Assembly (NCBI RefSeq): GCF_027531025.1
Contig: NZ_JAPZQX010000004.1
Coordinates: 372,001-436,000 of the forward strand
DNA length: 64,000 nt
Direction of reading: 5' to 3'
Source: Novosphingobium sp.
GTDB taxonomy: Bacteria > Pseudomonadota > Alphaproteobacteria > Sphingomonadales > Sphingomonadaceae
Each line of letters starts with the position of its first letter. Within the stretch, counting starts at the first letter, position 1. The position numbers and the translations under genes are program-made. The notes under the pieces were generated by a model, which was given only the letters and a program-made list of their open reading frames with translations, had not been told where the DNA came from and did no database searches. Shown in pieces: positions 42,199 through 51,589 of the stretch.

Positions 42199-45123
42199 AT
42201 GCTATCGGTCGCCAATGTCCGCTCGGCAGGAGGGGCTGCGGGGTACTTTGCCAAGGACAACTATTATGCCCAGGCCGATGCCGATCGCTCGGGCGTATGG
42301 GTCGGCAAAGGCGCCGAACGACTGGGGCTGTCGGGTACAGTCGAGCCGCGCATGTTCGAAGCGATCCTGCGTGGCGAACTGCCCCAGGGCGGGCGCATCG
42401 GGCGCGAGGGTACTGAGCATCGCGCGGGGACAGATCTCACCTTCTCGTTGCCCAAGTCATGGTCGCTCTTGACGCTGGTCGGCAAGGACGATCGGATCAT
42501 TGCCGCCTACCGTGCGGCGGTGGTCGAGACCCTGCAATGGGCTGAGGCCAACGCGGCGTTCATGCGAGTGGAACGGGGCGGCAAGGAGCAACTGGTCCAG
42601 ACTGACAACCTGACCGCCGCGCTGTTCCAGCACGACACCAACCGCAACCAGGAACCCAACCTCCACTTCCACGCCGTGGTCGCCAACATGACGCAGGCAA
42701 AGGACGGGTCATGGAAGGCGCTGCGCAACGACCGGCTGTGGCAACTCAACACCCTGCTCAACGCCATGACCATGGCCCGGTTCCGGGTTGCGGTGGAGAA
42801 GCTCGGCTACGCGATCGGCGATGTCGGCAAGCACGGCAACTTCGAGGCGAAGGGGATCGACCGCGAGGCAATCATGGCCTTCTCGACGCGGCGGCAGGAG
42901 GTGCTGGATGCCCGGCGCGGGGAGGGTCTTGAAGCCGGGATCATGGCGACGCTGGCGACCCGTTCGGCCAAGGCCAGCGAGGTCGATCGCGAGGCCTTGC
43001 TCGGTCAGTGGCAGGACCAGGCCTGGGGCATGGGGCTCGACCTTGCCGGCATGGCAAGCGATGCCCTCGCGCGAAGTTCGGCGATCGCCAGAAGCGAAGT
43101 CAGGCTCGCTCATGACCGCCCTTCGTTTGTCGCGCGCGGGCATGTCATGGTGCAGGAACTTGCCGAACGGCTGGGCCTCAAGGAGCGCGATCCGCTGGTC
43201 CCGGCGCGGATCCATCTGAGGGGCCGCGAAGAGATCGTCGCGGCTCATGCAGTGGCAGCCGCAGTGCGCCACCTGTCCGAACGCGAGGCCGCGTTCAAGG
43301 CGACCGATTTGGCCAAGGCGGCACTCGACTTTGGCCTGCCGGCGACCATGGACAAGATCGAGAAACGCATCGCGCAGCTGACCGAGCGAGGGGCGCTGCA
43401 CAAGGGGCGCGGCGCCATGCAGGGTTGGCTGACCAGCGCCGATGCGCTTGCCCTTGAAGCGCGCATGCTGACCGAGATCGCGAAGGGCAAGGGCGCATCG
43501 CCAAGCATCGTTCCCACAGGCGAAGCAGGTCCTCTGCTGCAGGCCAGCGCCAACCTCAGCTTCGGTATGACGCTCAATGCCGGACAGGAAGCGGCCGGGC
43601 GGATGATCCTTTCCTCGACCAACCGCGTGGTCGCGGTGCAAGGGGTGGCCGGCGCGGGCAAGTCGAGCCTGCTGCTGCCCACGGCCCAGATCCTGAGGGA
43701 GCACGGCAAGACCATCATGGGCCTTGGCGTTCAGAACACTCTGGTGCGTATGCTCGAGCGCGAGACCGGGATCCCCTCGATGACCCTGCACCGGTTCCTC
43801 GGTCAGCACCGGAAACTGCTCGATGGGATCGCGAGCAAGAGCCAGCTTGGCGACGCTCGCTCAGGCTACCGCAATACCGTACTGGTGCTTGATGAAGCCT
43901 CGATGGTCTCGACCCGCGACCTGGACCGGCTGGTCAGGCTCGCCAACCTGCTCGAGGTCGACCGGCTGGCGCTGATGGGCGATGCGCGCCAACTCGGGGC
44001 GGTCGAAGCGGGCAAGCCCTTCGCGCTGGCGCTCGCCTCGGGTACCGAGACCGCACGAATGGACGTCAACCTTCGGGCGCGCTCCGATACCCTGAAGCGC
44101 GCCCAGGCCGCTGCCCAGAAGGGGCGCACCGAAGAGGCGCTGGGGCATCTCAAGGAGCATATCGTCGAGGCCAGCGAGAGCGGCGCTCTGCTCGCCGCCG
44201 AGCGCTGGCTTGCTCTGTCACCACGCGAACGCGAGGCCACCGCGATTTATGCCTCGGGGCGGCGGCTGCGCGCCGAGATCAACGCTGCGGTCCAGACCGG
44301 GCTGGCCGCCAACGGCGAGATCGGGCCTGATCGCCGCGAGCTGACCGTGCTCTCGCGGGTCAACGCTTCCCGCGAGGAACTTCGTCATGTCCGGACGTAC
44401 GAGCCCGGCATGGTGCTCGAGGTCGGATCGCGGCAAGCAAGGCAGGGACTGGCGCGCGGGCGTTACGCCGTGACCGGCGTTGATGTAGGCAAGGGGCAAG
44501 TCACCCTCACCGACGAGCGTGGGCGTGCCCAGCGATTGCTCCCGGCCCGGGTCGGCCTCCATGGAGATAGCCAGGCCCTGCAACTGCTCGAGCGCAAGGC
44601 GCTCAGGATCTATACTGGCGACACGATCCGCTGGACCGCCAATGACCACGAGCGCGGGCTGATCAACGCCGACCGGGCGACTGTGACCGCGATTGACAAG
44701 GACGGCATCGCGGTGCGTGGTGCCAATGGCATGGAGCACCGCCTAGAATGCGGCGATCCCATGCTCGCCCGGATCGATCTTGCCTATGCGCTCAATGCCC
44801 ATATGGCCCAGGGCTTGACCTCGGACAAAGGCATCGCGGTGATGGACAGCCGCGAGCGCAAGCTGCTCTCTGGCCGCAACTTCCTGGTCACGGTCACCCG
44901 CCTGCGCGACGAGCTCACCCTGATCCTCGACAACCGGGACAAGGTTGCCGTTGGCCTCGAGCGCAATCCCGGCGACAAGACCTCGGCGATCGAGATCACC
45001 GAACGACTCGGTACCGCCGCAGCCAAGGGGCAACAGGCCGGACTGCCGAAAGAGGAAGCGCAGCCCAAGCCCGAGCTCGAGCGTTCCATCGAACGGGTCC
45101 GGCCGTTCGAGATCGGGATATGA
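42199..45123 (+). CDS. MobF-family conjugative relaxase/helicase (TrwC/TraI type)
   Basis: A 974-residue relaxase with fused helicase. The N-terminal TrwC relaxase domain has the tyrosine pair Y22-Y23, the conserved aspartate in GTDLTFSLPKSW (D79), and the three metal histidines H145, H156 and H158 (QHDTNRN, LHFHAVVAN). The RecD-like helicase part has Walker A GVAGAGKS at 482-489, Walker B VLVLDEASM near 562-569, and the C-terminal UvrD-like AYALNAHMAQGLTSDKG. It nicks and unwinds DNA at oriT for transfer. No type IV secretion genes are in the window, so the element would be mobilised in trans. Its stop abuts the convergent integrase stop with no gap. Confidence 0.93.
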   Translation: MLSVANVRSAGGAAGYFAKDNYYAQADADRSGVWVGKGAERLGLSGTVEPRMFEAILRGELPQGGRIGREGTEHRAGTDLTFSLPKSWSLLTLVGKDDRIIAAYRAAVVETLQWAEANAAFMRVERGGKEQLVQTDNLTAALFQHDTNRNQEPNLHFHAVVANMTQAKDGSWKALRNDRLWQLNTLLNAMTMARFRVAVEKLGYAIGDVGKHGNFEAKGIDREAIMAFSTRRQEVLDARRGEGLEAGIMATLATRSAKASEVDREALLGQWQDQAWGMGLDLAGMASDALARSSAIARSEVRLAHDRPSFVARGHVMVQELAERLGLKERDPLVPARIHLRGREEIVAAHAVAAAVRHLSEREAAFKATDLAKAALDFGLPATMDKIEKRIAQLTERGALHKGRGAMQGWLTSADALALEARMLTEIAKGKGASPSIVPTGEAGPLLQASANLSFGMTLNAGQEAAGRMILSSTNRVVAVQGVAGAGKSSLLLPTAQILREHGKTIMGLGVQNTLVRMLERETGIPSMTLHRFLGQHRKLLDGIASKSQLGDARSGYRNTVLVLDEASMVSTRDLDRLVRLANLLEVDRLALMGDARQLGAVEAGKPFALALASGTETARMDVNLRARSDTLKRAQAAAQKGRTEEALGHLKEHIVEASESGALLAAERWLALSPREREATAIYASGRRLRAEINAAVQTGLAANGEIGPDRRELTVLSRVNASREELRHVRTYEPGMVLEVGSRQARQGLARGRYAVTGVDVGKGQVTLTDERGRAQRLLPARVGLHGDSQALQLLERKALRIYTGDTIRWTANDHERGLINADRATVTAIDKDGIAVRGANGMEHRLECGDPMLARIDLAYALNAHMAQGLTSDKGIAVMDSRERKLLSGRNFLVTVTRLRDELTLILDNRDKVAVGLERNPGDKTSAIEITERLGTAAAKGQQAGLPKEEAQPKPELERSIERVRPFEIGI

Positions 45124-46410
45124 TTATCGGCTCGGCCAGCCCAGCATCTTTTGCGGCTCCGGGAACGGCTCCAGCAGCATCGAGGCCCAGCTATCCAGCA
45201 GTTCTCTGCGACGCGCCATGTAGGCGGCGCGGTTGTAGGCGCCTTCAGATCCCGAGACTCCTTCGGGGACATGCGCCAGAATCAGGTCGATCACGTGCCG
45301 GTCGCCGGCATTGCCTTGCCGTTCGGACCACTCGTTAATGATCGTCGAGAACGAGGCACGCCACCCGTGCGGCACGTGCCGTCCCTGATAACCGCAACGG
45401 TTGTAGAAGTAGGACAGCGTGTTCTCGCTCATCGCCACGCGGGCATTGCGGTTGGATGGAAATACCAGCGGCCCGCGCCCTGTGAGCACATGGGCGGCGC
45501 GCAGCACCGCTACCGCTTCTCCGCTCAGTGGTACGAGGTGCTCGAACCCGGCATCGTGCTTGAGATCCAGCATCAGCTTCATCCGCGCCGGTGGAACTCG
45601 CCACAAGGCATCGGGGGTGGGCGCATTGCTCTGCCAGTCGACACCTTCGATCTCTTGCCAGGGCAGCGCACGGATCATCCCCGGACGCTGGGCGGTGAGC
45701 GCGAGGAACCGCGAAGCGAGCTTGGTCAGTGGTGAGGCTGGTTCGGCCTCGGTCTTGCGGATCATGTCGTGCAGGGCTTCGATCGACAGCAGCGCCGGGC
45801 GCTTGCGGGCGCGCGGCACGGGCTTCAGCGCCCTGGTCACCACTGCGGCCGGATCGCGCGATCCCGCGCCTTCGGCAATGGCATGGACGAAGACTGCCGA
45901 AATGCGCTGGCGCACCCGGTGCGCGGTCTCGATTGCGCCGCGCTTCTCTATCTTGCGCAGGACCGAGAGCACCAGTGGCTCGTCGATCTCGCTCACAGGC
46001 AGTTTGCCCAACCAGGGGAAGACCTCCTTCTCGAGGCTGCCGATCACATCGCTGGCATGGATCGGTGTCCAGCGAGACTCCTGTAGGGCGTACCAGCCGC
46101 GCGCCAGTGCCTCGAAGGTATTGGCCGAGGCGACCGTGCGTTCTACTCGCGCCTTGACTGCCTCGATCCCTGGATCGCGGCCCTCGCGCAGCAGCTTCCT
46201 CGCATCAACCTTGCGGTCACGCGCTTCGCGCAGGCCTAGGTCGGGATAGGCGCCGAGCACTAGCCGGCGTTCCTTGCCGGCAAAGCGGTATTTCATCCGC
46301 CAGCTGCGATGGCCCTTGGCGGTGACGTAAAGGTACAGGCCTTCTGAATCAGCGAGCTTGTAGTCCCGCTCCTTCGCCTTGGCGCTCTTCACTTGCATCT
46401 CGGTCAGCAT
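45124..46410 (-). CDS. Tyrosine recombinase/integrase (P4-like, DUF4102 N-terminus)
   Basis: Site-specific integrase of 428 residues. The N-terminal DUF4102 arm-binding domain (KLADSEGLYLYV, WRMKYRFAGKERRLVLGAYP in pieces) is typical of integrases that target tRNA genes. The catalytic set is R242 (TAQRPGMIR), H348 and R351 (HGWR), H380 (ILAH) and Y397 (AAYMARRRE). ATG 46410 begins the conserved region; a longer frame to 46461 is unlikely. The gene lies 158 bases from the 3' end of tRNA-Ser, so integration into that tRNA is expected and the element extends to lower coordinates. Confidence 0.92.
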   Translation of the reverse strand: MLTEMQVKSAKAKERDYKLADSEGLYLYVTAKGHRSWRMKYRFAGKERRLVLGAYPDLGLREARDRKVDARKLLREGRDPGIEAVKARVERTVASANTFEALARGWYALQESRWTPIHASDVIGSLEKEVFPWLGKLPVSEIDEPLVLSVLRKIEKRGAIETAHRVRQRISAVFVHAIAEGAGSRDPAAVVTRALKPVPRARKRPALLSIEALHDMIRKTEAEPASPLTKLASRFLALTAQRPGMIRALPWQEIEGVDWQSNAPTPDALWRVPPARMKLMLDLKHDAGFEHLVPLSGEAVAVLRAAHVLTGRGPLVFPSNRNARVAMSENTLSYFYNRCGYQGRHVPHGWRASFSTIINEWSERQGNAGDRHVIDLILAHVPEGVSGSEGAYNRAAYMARRRELLDSWASMLLEPFPEPQKMLGWPSR

Positions 46411-46568
46411 CGATGCCCCCGAATCTCCGGATCGCTGCCCCCAGCCGTGCCCCCGGATCAATGTGGAAGCACATGGAAGCCATGAAACAAACAGGGAACA
46501 ACAATGCTCGCAAATCCGCAGAAATGCAAGATAAATAAGCGCTTATGGGATGCTTGCGGAACGCAAGG

Positions 46569-46661
46569 TGGCGGAGACGGAGGGATTCGAACCCTCGGTA
46601 CCGGATTTACCAGTACGACGGTTTAGCAAACCGTTGGTTTCAGCCACTCACCCACGTCTCC
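46569..46661 (-). tRNA. tRNA-Ser(GCU)
   Basis: On the minus strand the gene begins GGAGACG and ends CGTCTCCGCCA, pairing into a 7-base acceptor stem with discriminator G and an encoded CCA. The anticodon loop TTGCTAA gives anticodon GCU (serine AGC/AGU) in the stem ACGGT/ACCGT. A long variable arm (CTGGTAAATCCGG region) and the T-arm GGGTTCGAATCCC are as expected for class II tRNA-Ser. Its 3' end faces the integrase gene, making it the likely attachment site. I give the boundaries including CCA. Confidence 0.97.
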
Positions 46662-46875
46662 GGATCGCAGCGGCGAAGCGCGGCCTATAGCGGGGGGGAT
46701 TGGGGGCGGCAAGGGGGGGAGGGCGGACTTTTTGCTGCGGGCGGGCCGACTCGGTTCGCCGCAAAACCGACTCGCTCTGTCGCCCGCCGATTGCCCGCTG
46801 CGGCGCGGTGGATTCTGTCAGAGGCGGATAACCACGCCCGGCCGCGCTTCGGGCCAGCAACGGGATGAGACGGCA

Positions 46876-47646
46876 ATGATCATGGCAACTATGCAGCGGC
46901 GCTGGCGCAAGGGCCTGGCCGGACTCGCCGCCTTCGCGATGCTGGCTACTGGCGCGGTGGCCCAGGCCCAGGTCCAGTCGGTCGATCCTGACAAGGCGAT
47001 CGACGGCGACCTCAAGTCCGCCCCGACCTCGGCGGCAAGCGCTACCCCGGCAGCAGGCCCCTCGATTGCGGTCGAGCCCGCGCCAGCCGCCCCAGCAACA
47101 GGTGCCCCGGCCGCGACTGCCTCGCAAGCCGCGGCCAACCCCGCCCAGGCGGCCAAGCAGGGCACGACCTACAAGCAGGACGACCTGATCGGCGCGGCCG
47201 AAGGCGTGTTCGGCAAGGGGGCCCAGGGTCTGGCGCAGATGATCCAGGACCTGCTCAAGAAGCAGGGCGAGCCGAACGGCTATATCGTCGGTCGCGAAGG
47301 CGGCGGCGCGGTGGTGGTGGGGCTGCGCTATGGCTCGGGCACGCTGCATCACAAGGTTGAGGGGCAGAAGCCGGTCTACTGGACCGGGCCTTCGATGGGA
47401 CTGGATCTCGGCGCCAATGCGGCCAACACCTTTGTGCTGGTCTACAACCTCTACAACACCGATGACCTGTTCAAGCGGTATGGTGCGGGCGAGGGGCAGG
47501 CCTATCTGGTGGGCGGGTTCCATGTCAGCTACCTGCGCCGGGGCGATGTGGTGCTGATCCCGGTGCGGATGGGGGCTGGTCTGCGGCTGGGCGTCAACGT
47601 CGGTTACATGAAGTTTTCCAAGAAGCAGCGCTGGCTGCCGTTCTGA
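46876..47646 (+). CDS. DUF1134/EipA-family exported protein
   Basis: A 256-residue exported protein: signal peptide to about AVAQAQ (residue 35), an Ala/Pro-rich linker, then the DUF1134 domain (about 115-256) with GYIVGREGGGAVVVGLRYG and the ending GVNVGYMKFSKKQRWLPF, each in pieces. EipA of Brucella, a member of this family, is a small periplasmic beta-barrel needed for envelope integrity. ATG 46876 is chosen because the signal peptide follows directly; ATG 46882 is also possible. This is the first core-type gene to the right of the tRNA. Confidence 0.85.
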   Translation: MIMATMQRRWRKGLAGLAAFAMLATGAVAQAQVQSVDPDKAIDGDLKSAPTSAASATPAAGPSIAVEPAPAAPATGAPAATASQAAANPAQAAKQGTTYKQDDLIGAAEGVFGKGAQGLAQMIQDLLKKQGEPNGYIVGREGGGAVVVGLRYGSGTLHHKVEGQKPVYWTGPSMGLDLGANAANTFVLVYNLYNTDDLFKRYGAGEGQAYLVGGFHVSYLRRGDVVLIPVRMGAGLRLGVNVGYMKFSKKQRWLPF

Positions 47647-47685
47647 TCCTGCGGTAAGGCGGGCCGGACTTCGAAGGATACTGCC

Positions 47686-48486
47686 GTGCGTTTTCCGGTA
47701 CTTGCCGCACTGATCGTTTTCGCTGCGGCGCCCTTGCCAGCCGCGCCCGTCTCAGCATTGGATCCGGCATCGGCTCCGGTCGCGGCGCCTGCCCCGGTCT
47801 ATGCGGAGATTGCGGCACTGGTGGTCAGCGATGACCATACCGATGCCAAGGTTGACGGGCTGATCGCGGCCACGCTGAAGGCCCTGACCGAGGCGGATAG
47901 CGATGTGGCGGCGATGGACAAGGAATACCCCGGCCTGATCGCTGCCGTCGGCGATGCCATGCGCCCGGTCATGTTGCGCGGCGTGGAACAGTCCATGCCC
48001 GGTTATCGCGCCGATCTGGCGGCCATGTATGCCCGGAACCTCTCCGCTCCCGAGGCGCGCGAATTTGCCGATTTCCTGGCCGAACCCGGCTCGCGGGCTT
48101 TCTTCGGCGCGGCGGTGCGGCGGGTCAATTACCAGTCGATCGCTAACGACCTGGTCGCCGAACGCGATGTCTCCGCTACCTCGCTCTCGCGCGATGTTCG
48201 CAATGCCGCGACCCAGGTTGTGGCCGAGGCGACGCCGGATCAGATCAAGCGGGTGGAGGCCTTTTTCACCACGCCGCTGGGCCGCAAGCTGCTGGCGATG
48301 CGCGATCAGAAATCGGCCGTCGACCTCAAGTGGGCCAACATGGAAATGCCCGGGATCGAGCAGGAGATGGAGCAGATCGTGATCGAGACCATGGTCAGCC
48401 ATGTCGGCAAGACCGATCCGGAACTGGCCAAAGGCATGCGCGAGCTTCTGGCTAAGGAGCAGGCGGGCAAGAAAACCGCCACCTGA
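47686..48486 (+). CDS. DUF2059-domain exported protein
   Basis: A 266-residue protein starting at GTG 47686 with a signal peptide ending near PVSA (residue 24), then a helical region whose second half (about 100-230) has the DUF2059 pattern: YARNLSAPEAREFADFLAEPGSRAF in pieces and FFTTPLGRKLLAMRD. The function of DUF2059 proteins is not established. It follows the DUF1134 gene by 39 bases and may share its transcript. Confidence 0.75.
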   Translation: MRFPVLAALIVFAAAPLPAAPVSALDPASAPVAAPAPVYAEIAALVVSDDHTDAKVDGLIAATLKALTEADSDVAAMDKEYPGLIAAVGDAMRPVMLRGVEQSMPGYRADLAAMYARNLSAPEAREFADFLAEPGSRAFFGAAVRRVNYQSIANDLVAERDVSATSLSRDVRNAATQVVAEATPDQIKRVEAFFTTPLGRKLLAMRDQKSAVDLKWANMEMPGIEQEMEQIVIETMVSHVGKTDPELAKGMRELLAKEQAGKKTAT

Positions 48487-48540
48487 ATGCGAATGCAGCC
48501 TTGCCCCGCGGCAAGGCGCGGGTCTAAGGGCGGGCGCGTC

Positions 48541-49719
48541 ATGCTCAGCACCCTTGCCCCCCAGCCCGCCGATGCGCTGCTTGCGCTGATCAAGCTCTAT
48601 GCCGCCGACCCCCGCGCCGACAAGATCGACCTGGGCGTGGGCGTATATCGCACCGATGATGGCGCGACCCCGGTATTTGGCGCAATCAAGGCGGCCGAGG
48701 CGAAGCTGATCGAGACCCAGGATTCGAAGAGCTACCTGGGCCCGGAAGGCGACATGGGCTTCGTGCGCGGCCTAATGCCCTATGTGTTCGGCGCGGTTAA
48801 CCCGACCATGGATGGCCGGATTGACGGGATGCAGACCCCGGGCGGCACCGGCGGGGTGCGGCTGGCGGCGGCCCTGGCCAAGAAGGCTGGCGCGCCGCGC
48901 ATCTGGATGGGCACCCCCAGCTGGCCCAATCACGCGCAGATCTTTGCCGACCTGGCCTTTGAACTTAAGACCTTCAACCATTCGACCAAGGACGGCGTGG
49001 TCGACATGGACGCGCTGCGCGCGGCGATCGCCGGGGCCGAGGCGGGCGATGCGATCCTGCTGCACGGCTGCTGCCACAACCCGACTGGCATCGATTACAG
49101 CCCGGCCGATTGGGATGAGATCGCCACCCTGGTGGCCGAGGCGAAGCTGTTGCCGGTGCTGGACCTGGCCTATCAGGGGCTGGGCCAGGGCATGGAGGAA
49201 GACGCCTATGGCCTGCGCCGCGTGCTGGCCGCCGTGCCCGAGGCGCTGATCGCCTATTCCTGCGACAAGAACTTTGGCGTCTATCGCGACCGTGTTGGTG
49301 CGGTCTACGCGATGGTGGCCGATCCGGCCCAGCTGCCGACCGTGATGTCGAACGGCTATGGTCTGGCCCGCGCCTCGTGGTCAATGCCGCCCGATCATGG
49401 GGCGGCTGCGGTCCGCCTGATCCTGGACGACGAAGGCCTGGTCAAGGTCTGGCTGGACGAGCTCGACACCATGCGCACCCGCATGCGCCAGGTCCGCGCC
49501 CGGCTGGCCGAGGCGGGCCTGGCGGGCAGCGTCAACCTGGTCCCGCTGGGCAGCCAGAACGGCCTGTTCTCGATGCTGCCGCTCTCGGGCGAGCAGATCC
49601 TCAAGCTGCGCGAGGACCACGGGATCTACATGGCCGGATCGGGCCGGATCAACGTGGCCGGGCTGACCATGGGCAATATCGACAAGTTCATCGCGGCGGT
49701 CGCTGCCGTAAGCGCCTGA
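48541..49719 (+). CDS. tyrB: Aromatic-amino-acid/aspartate aminotransferase
   Basis: Fold type I aminotransferase of 392 residues of the TyrB/AspC group; it exchanges the amino group of aromatic amino acids or aspartate with 2-oxoglutarate. Signature features are KIDLGVGVYRTDDGATPVF near residue 22 (in pieces), GCCHNPTGID near 177 for PLP contact, and the PLP lysine in AYSCDKNFGVYRDRVG near 240. ATG 48541 is preferred over an upstream in-frame ATG at 48487. It could supply 4-hydroxyphenylpyruvate for HppD, but the location in the core block suggests a general role. Confidence 0.9.
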   Translation: MLSTLAPQPADALLALIKLYAADPRADKIDLGVGVYRTDDGATPVFGAIKAAEAKLIETQDSKSYLGPEGDMGFVRGLMPYVFGAVNPTMDGRIDGMQTPGGTGGVRLAAALAKKAGAPRIWMGTPSWPNHAQIFADLAFELKTFNHSTKDGVVDMDALRAAIAGAEAGDAILLHGCCHNPTGIDYSPADWDEIATLVAEAKLLPVLDLAYQGLGQGMEEDAYGLRRVLAAVPEALIAYSCDKNFGVYRDRVGAVYAMVADPAQLPTVMSNGYGLARASWSMPPDHGAAAVRLILDDEGLVKVWLDELDTMRTRMRQVRARLAEAGLAGSVNLVPLGSQNGLFSMLPLSGEQILKLREDHGIYMAGSGRINVAGLTMGNIDKFIAAVAAVSA

Positions 49720-49732
49720 AGCCTCACTTCTG

Positions 49733-50272
49733 ATGGATCGTCAGCCCACGCTCGAAGGCCCCGGCCTGCTGCTGCGCCCGCTGCGCGCGGATGACTGGAA
49801 CGCGCTGTTCGCCGTCGCGTGCGATCCCGAAATCTGGGCGATTCACCCGCAGCACGATCGCTGGCAGGAACCGGTGTTCCGCCGCTTCTTTGCCGATGCG
49901 CTGGAGCGCGGCGGCGCGCTGGCGGTGATCGACAAGGTCAGCGGCAAGGTGGTCGGCTCATCGCAGTTCAAGCAGCCGCAGGCTGGCACGGTGGAAATCG
50001 GCTGGACCTTCCTCGCGCGCAGCCACTGGGGCGGGGCGTTCAACCGCGAAATGAAGCGGCTGATGCTGGAACACGCCTTCGGCTTTGTTGAGCTGGTGGA
50101 ATTCCGCGTGGGCGAAAGCAACCTGCGCTCGCGCCGCGCGATGGAAAAGATTGGCGGGCGGCTGACCGATCGCTTCGATCTGGTCGATCTCCCTGGTGGC
50201 GGCACCATGCGCCACGTCTATTACGAGATCGATCAGGCCAGCTTCGCCAGCGGGCCGCTGAACCGGGCCTAA
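49733..50272 (+). CDS. GNAT-family N-acetyltransferase
   Basis: A 179-residue acetyltransferase of the RimJ/RimL-like GNAT type: LLLRPLRADDWNALFAVACDP at the N-terminus, EIGWTFLARSHWGGAFNRE (motif A for acetyl-CoA) in the middle and ESNLRSRRAMEKIGGRLTDR near the C-terminus, each a family landmark. The acceptor is unknown. It starts 13 bases after tyrB and overlaps the convergent TetR gene by 4 bases. Confidence 0.85.
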   Translation: MDRQPTLEGPGLLLRPLRADDWNALFAVACDPEIWAIHPQHDRWQEPVFRRFFADALERGGALAVIDKVSGKVVGSSQFKQPQAGTVEIGWTFLARSHWGGAFNREMKRLMLEHAFGFVELVEFRVGESNLRSRRAMEKIGGRLTDRFDLVDLPGGGTMRHVYYEIDQASFASGPLNRA

Positions 50273-50856
50273 TCCGGCGCGATCAGCCGGGCGAGCAGGG
50301 CAATGGCCTCGTCCCGCTCCACCTCATGCCGCGCAAGTGCGGCAACCAGGCCTTCGCTGGCCCCGATCATCGCCCGCACCAGCGCGCGCGCCCGTTCCGG
50401 GCCTTCGCCCAGTTCGGCCAACGTGGCGGCATAGGCCGCGACAATCGCCTCGGTCAGTTCGTCCGCCAGCCGCGCGCCATCAGGCGAGGCGAGCAGAGCG
50501 GCCATGATCGCATCGTAAAGCGGGCCATTCTGGACGAGGCAATCGATCAGCGCGGCGGCGATGGTCCGCGCGGCCGCGCTCCGCGTGCCGCCATCGGCCT
50601 GCAAGCGGGCCAGCGCGGCCCGGGCGGAGGCATCGTGTTCCGCGCCCAGTTCCTGATAGAGTTCGGCCAATAGCCGCTCGCGCGTGCCGAAGTGGTTGTA
50701 GGCGATCGGCTTCGACACCCCGCAGGCGGTGGCCAGGTTGGCCAGGGTCAGCGCGGCAACGCCGCAGTGCTGCACGATCTCGCGCGCCGTAGCCAGCAGC
50801 TGCGCCCGCCGTGCGGCCCCCTCCATGCGTTTGCCCGGTTCGTTCCTGCCGCTCAT
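50269..50856 (-). CDS. TetR-family transcriptional regulator
   Basis: A 195-residue repressor with an N-terminal TetR helix-turn-helix (ATACGVSKPIAYNHFGTRERLLAE around residues 44-68, in pieces) and a variable helical ligand domain. It is divergent from the GNAT/reductase pair at 50930-52653, and the 73-base gap holds a doubled palindrome, so it most likely represses that pair and itself. Ligand unknown. Confidence 0.88.
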   Translation of the reverse strand: MSGRNEPGKRMEGAARRAQLLATAREIVQHCGVAALTLANLATACGVSKPIAYNHFGTRERLLAELYQELGAEHDASARAALARLQADGGTRSAAARTIAAALIDCLVQNGPLYDAIMAALLASPDGARLADELTEAIVAAYAATLAELGEGPERARALVRAMIGASEGLVAALARHEVERDEAIALLARLIAPD

Positions 50857-50898
50857 TGCAGCAGCCTAGGGCAATTGACAGGACAAGGGAACTGGATA

Positions 50899-50925
50899 TT
50901 ACGAGTCGTAACTTACGAAAAGTAA
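50899..50925. promoter_or_regulatory. Tandem palindromic operator for the TetR regulator
   Basis: Two 13-base elements, TTACGAGTCGTAA at 50899-50911 (perfect 6-base arms around one base) and TTACGAAAAGTAA at 50913-50925 (4-base outer arms), stand one base apart in the divergent gap, ending 4 bases before the GNAT start codon. The spacing of tandem half-sites fits a TetR regulator binding as two dimers. Binding by the neighbouring regulator is inference. Confidence 0.65.
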
Positions 50926-50929
50926 CTTC

Positions 50930-51589
50930 ATGACTCGCACCATGCCCGCCGTCCTGATAGGTGCCGCCGATCCGGCTGCGCCAGTCGACTTGCCCGCTGG
51001 CGCAATCGCCAGCCTGATCCGTGCGACCGGGCCGGTCAGCTATGATTACCAGTTCGGCCCCGATGGCACCCTGCTGCGGGCCGTGGCGGACCATTCCTGG
51101 GCGATCGACGGCACCCTGTTCGCCCGCGATATGACGATGCTGGCCCTGGTGGATGGCCAGCTGGCGGGCATGGCCATGGCTTTTCCGGGGGACGATTTCT
51201 ATCGCCGCAAGGCCGCGCTGGTGGCCAGTCTGCCGCCGCTGATTGCCGAACTGGCACTCGACCCGGCCGAACTGGAAGGACTGATGATCCGCGCCGAACA
51301 GGCCAGTTATCTCAACGCCCATGTGCCCTCCCACGCCTGGTACCTGCTGGCCCTGGCGGTCGAGCCGACCTGGCGCGGCCACGCGGTGGGCGCGGCGCTG
51401 CTCACCGATGTGATCGCGCGGGGGCGGGCGGCGGGCTTTGCCGAAGTGCAGCTGGATGTCCTGGCGGACAATCCGGCGGTCGATTTCTATCACGCTTTCG
51501 GTTTTCGGATCCTCGCCGAAATCCGCTCGCCCGAGTTATCGGAACGGGCCGGTTTCCCCAGCGAATACCGCATGGGGCTGACGCTGTGA
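50930..51589 (+). CDS. GNAT-family N-acetyltransferase, TetR-controlled
   Basis: A 219-residue GNAT protein; the acetyl-CoA motif region is WYLLALAVEPTWRGHAVGAALL near residue 140 (in pieces), followed by LDVLADNPAVDFYHAFGF. An unusually long N-terminal part precedes the fold. It is the first gene under the operator at 50899-50925 and overlaps the next gene by 4 bases (GTGA), so the two products probably work together. Confidence 0.82.
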   Translation: MTRTMPAVLIGAADPAAPVDLPAGAIASLIRATGPVSYDYQFGPDGTLLRAVADHSWAIDGTLFARDMTMLALVDGQLAGMAMAFPGDDFYRRKAALVASLPPLIAELALDPAELEGLMIRAEQASYLNAHVPSHAWYLLALAVEPTWRGHAVGAALLTDVIARGRAAGFAEVQLDVLADNPAVDFYHAFGFRILAEIRSPELSERAGFPSEYRMGLTL

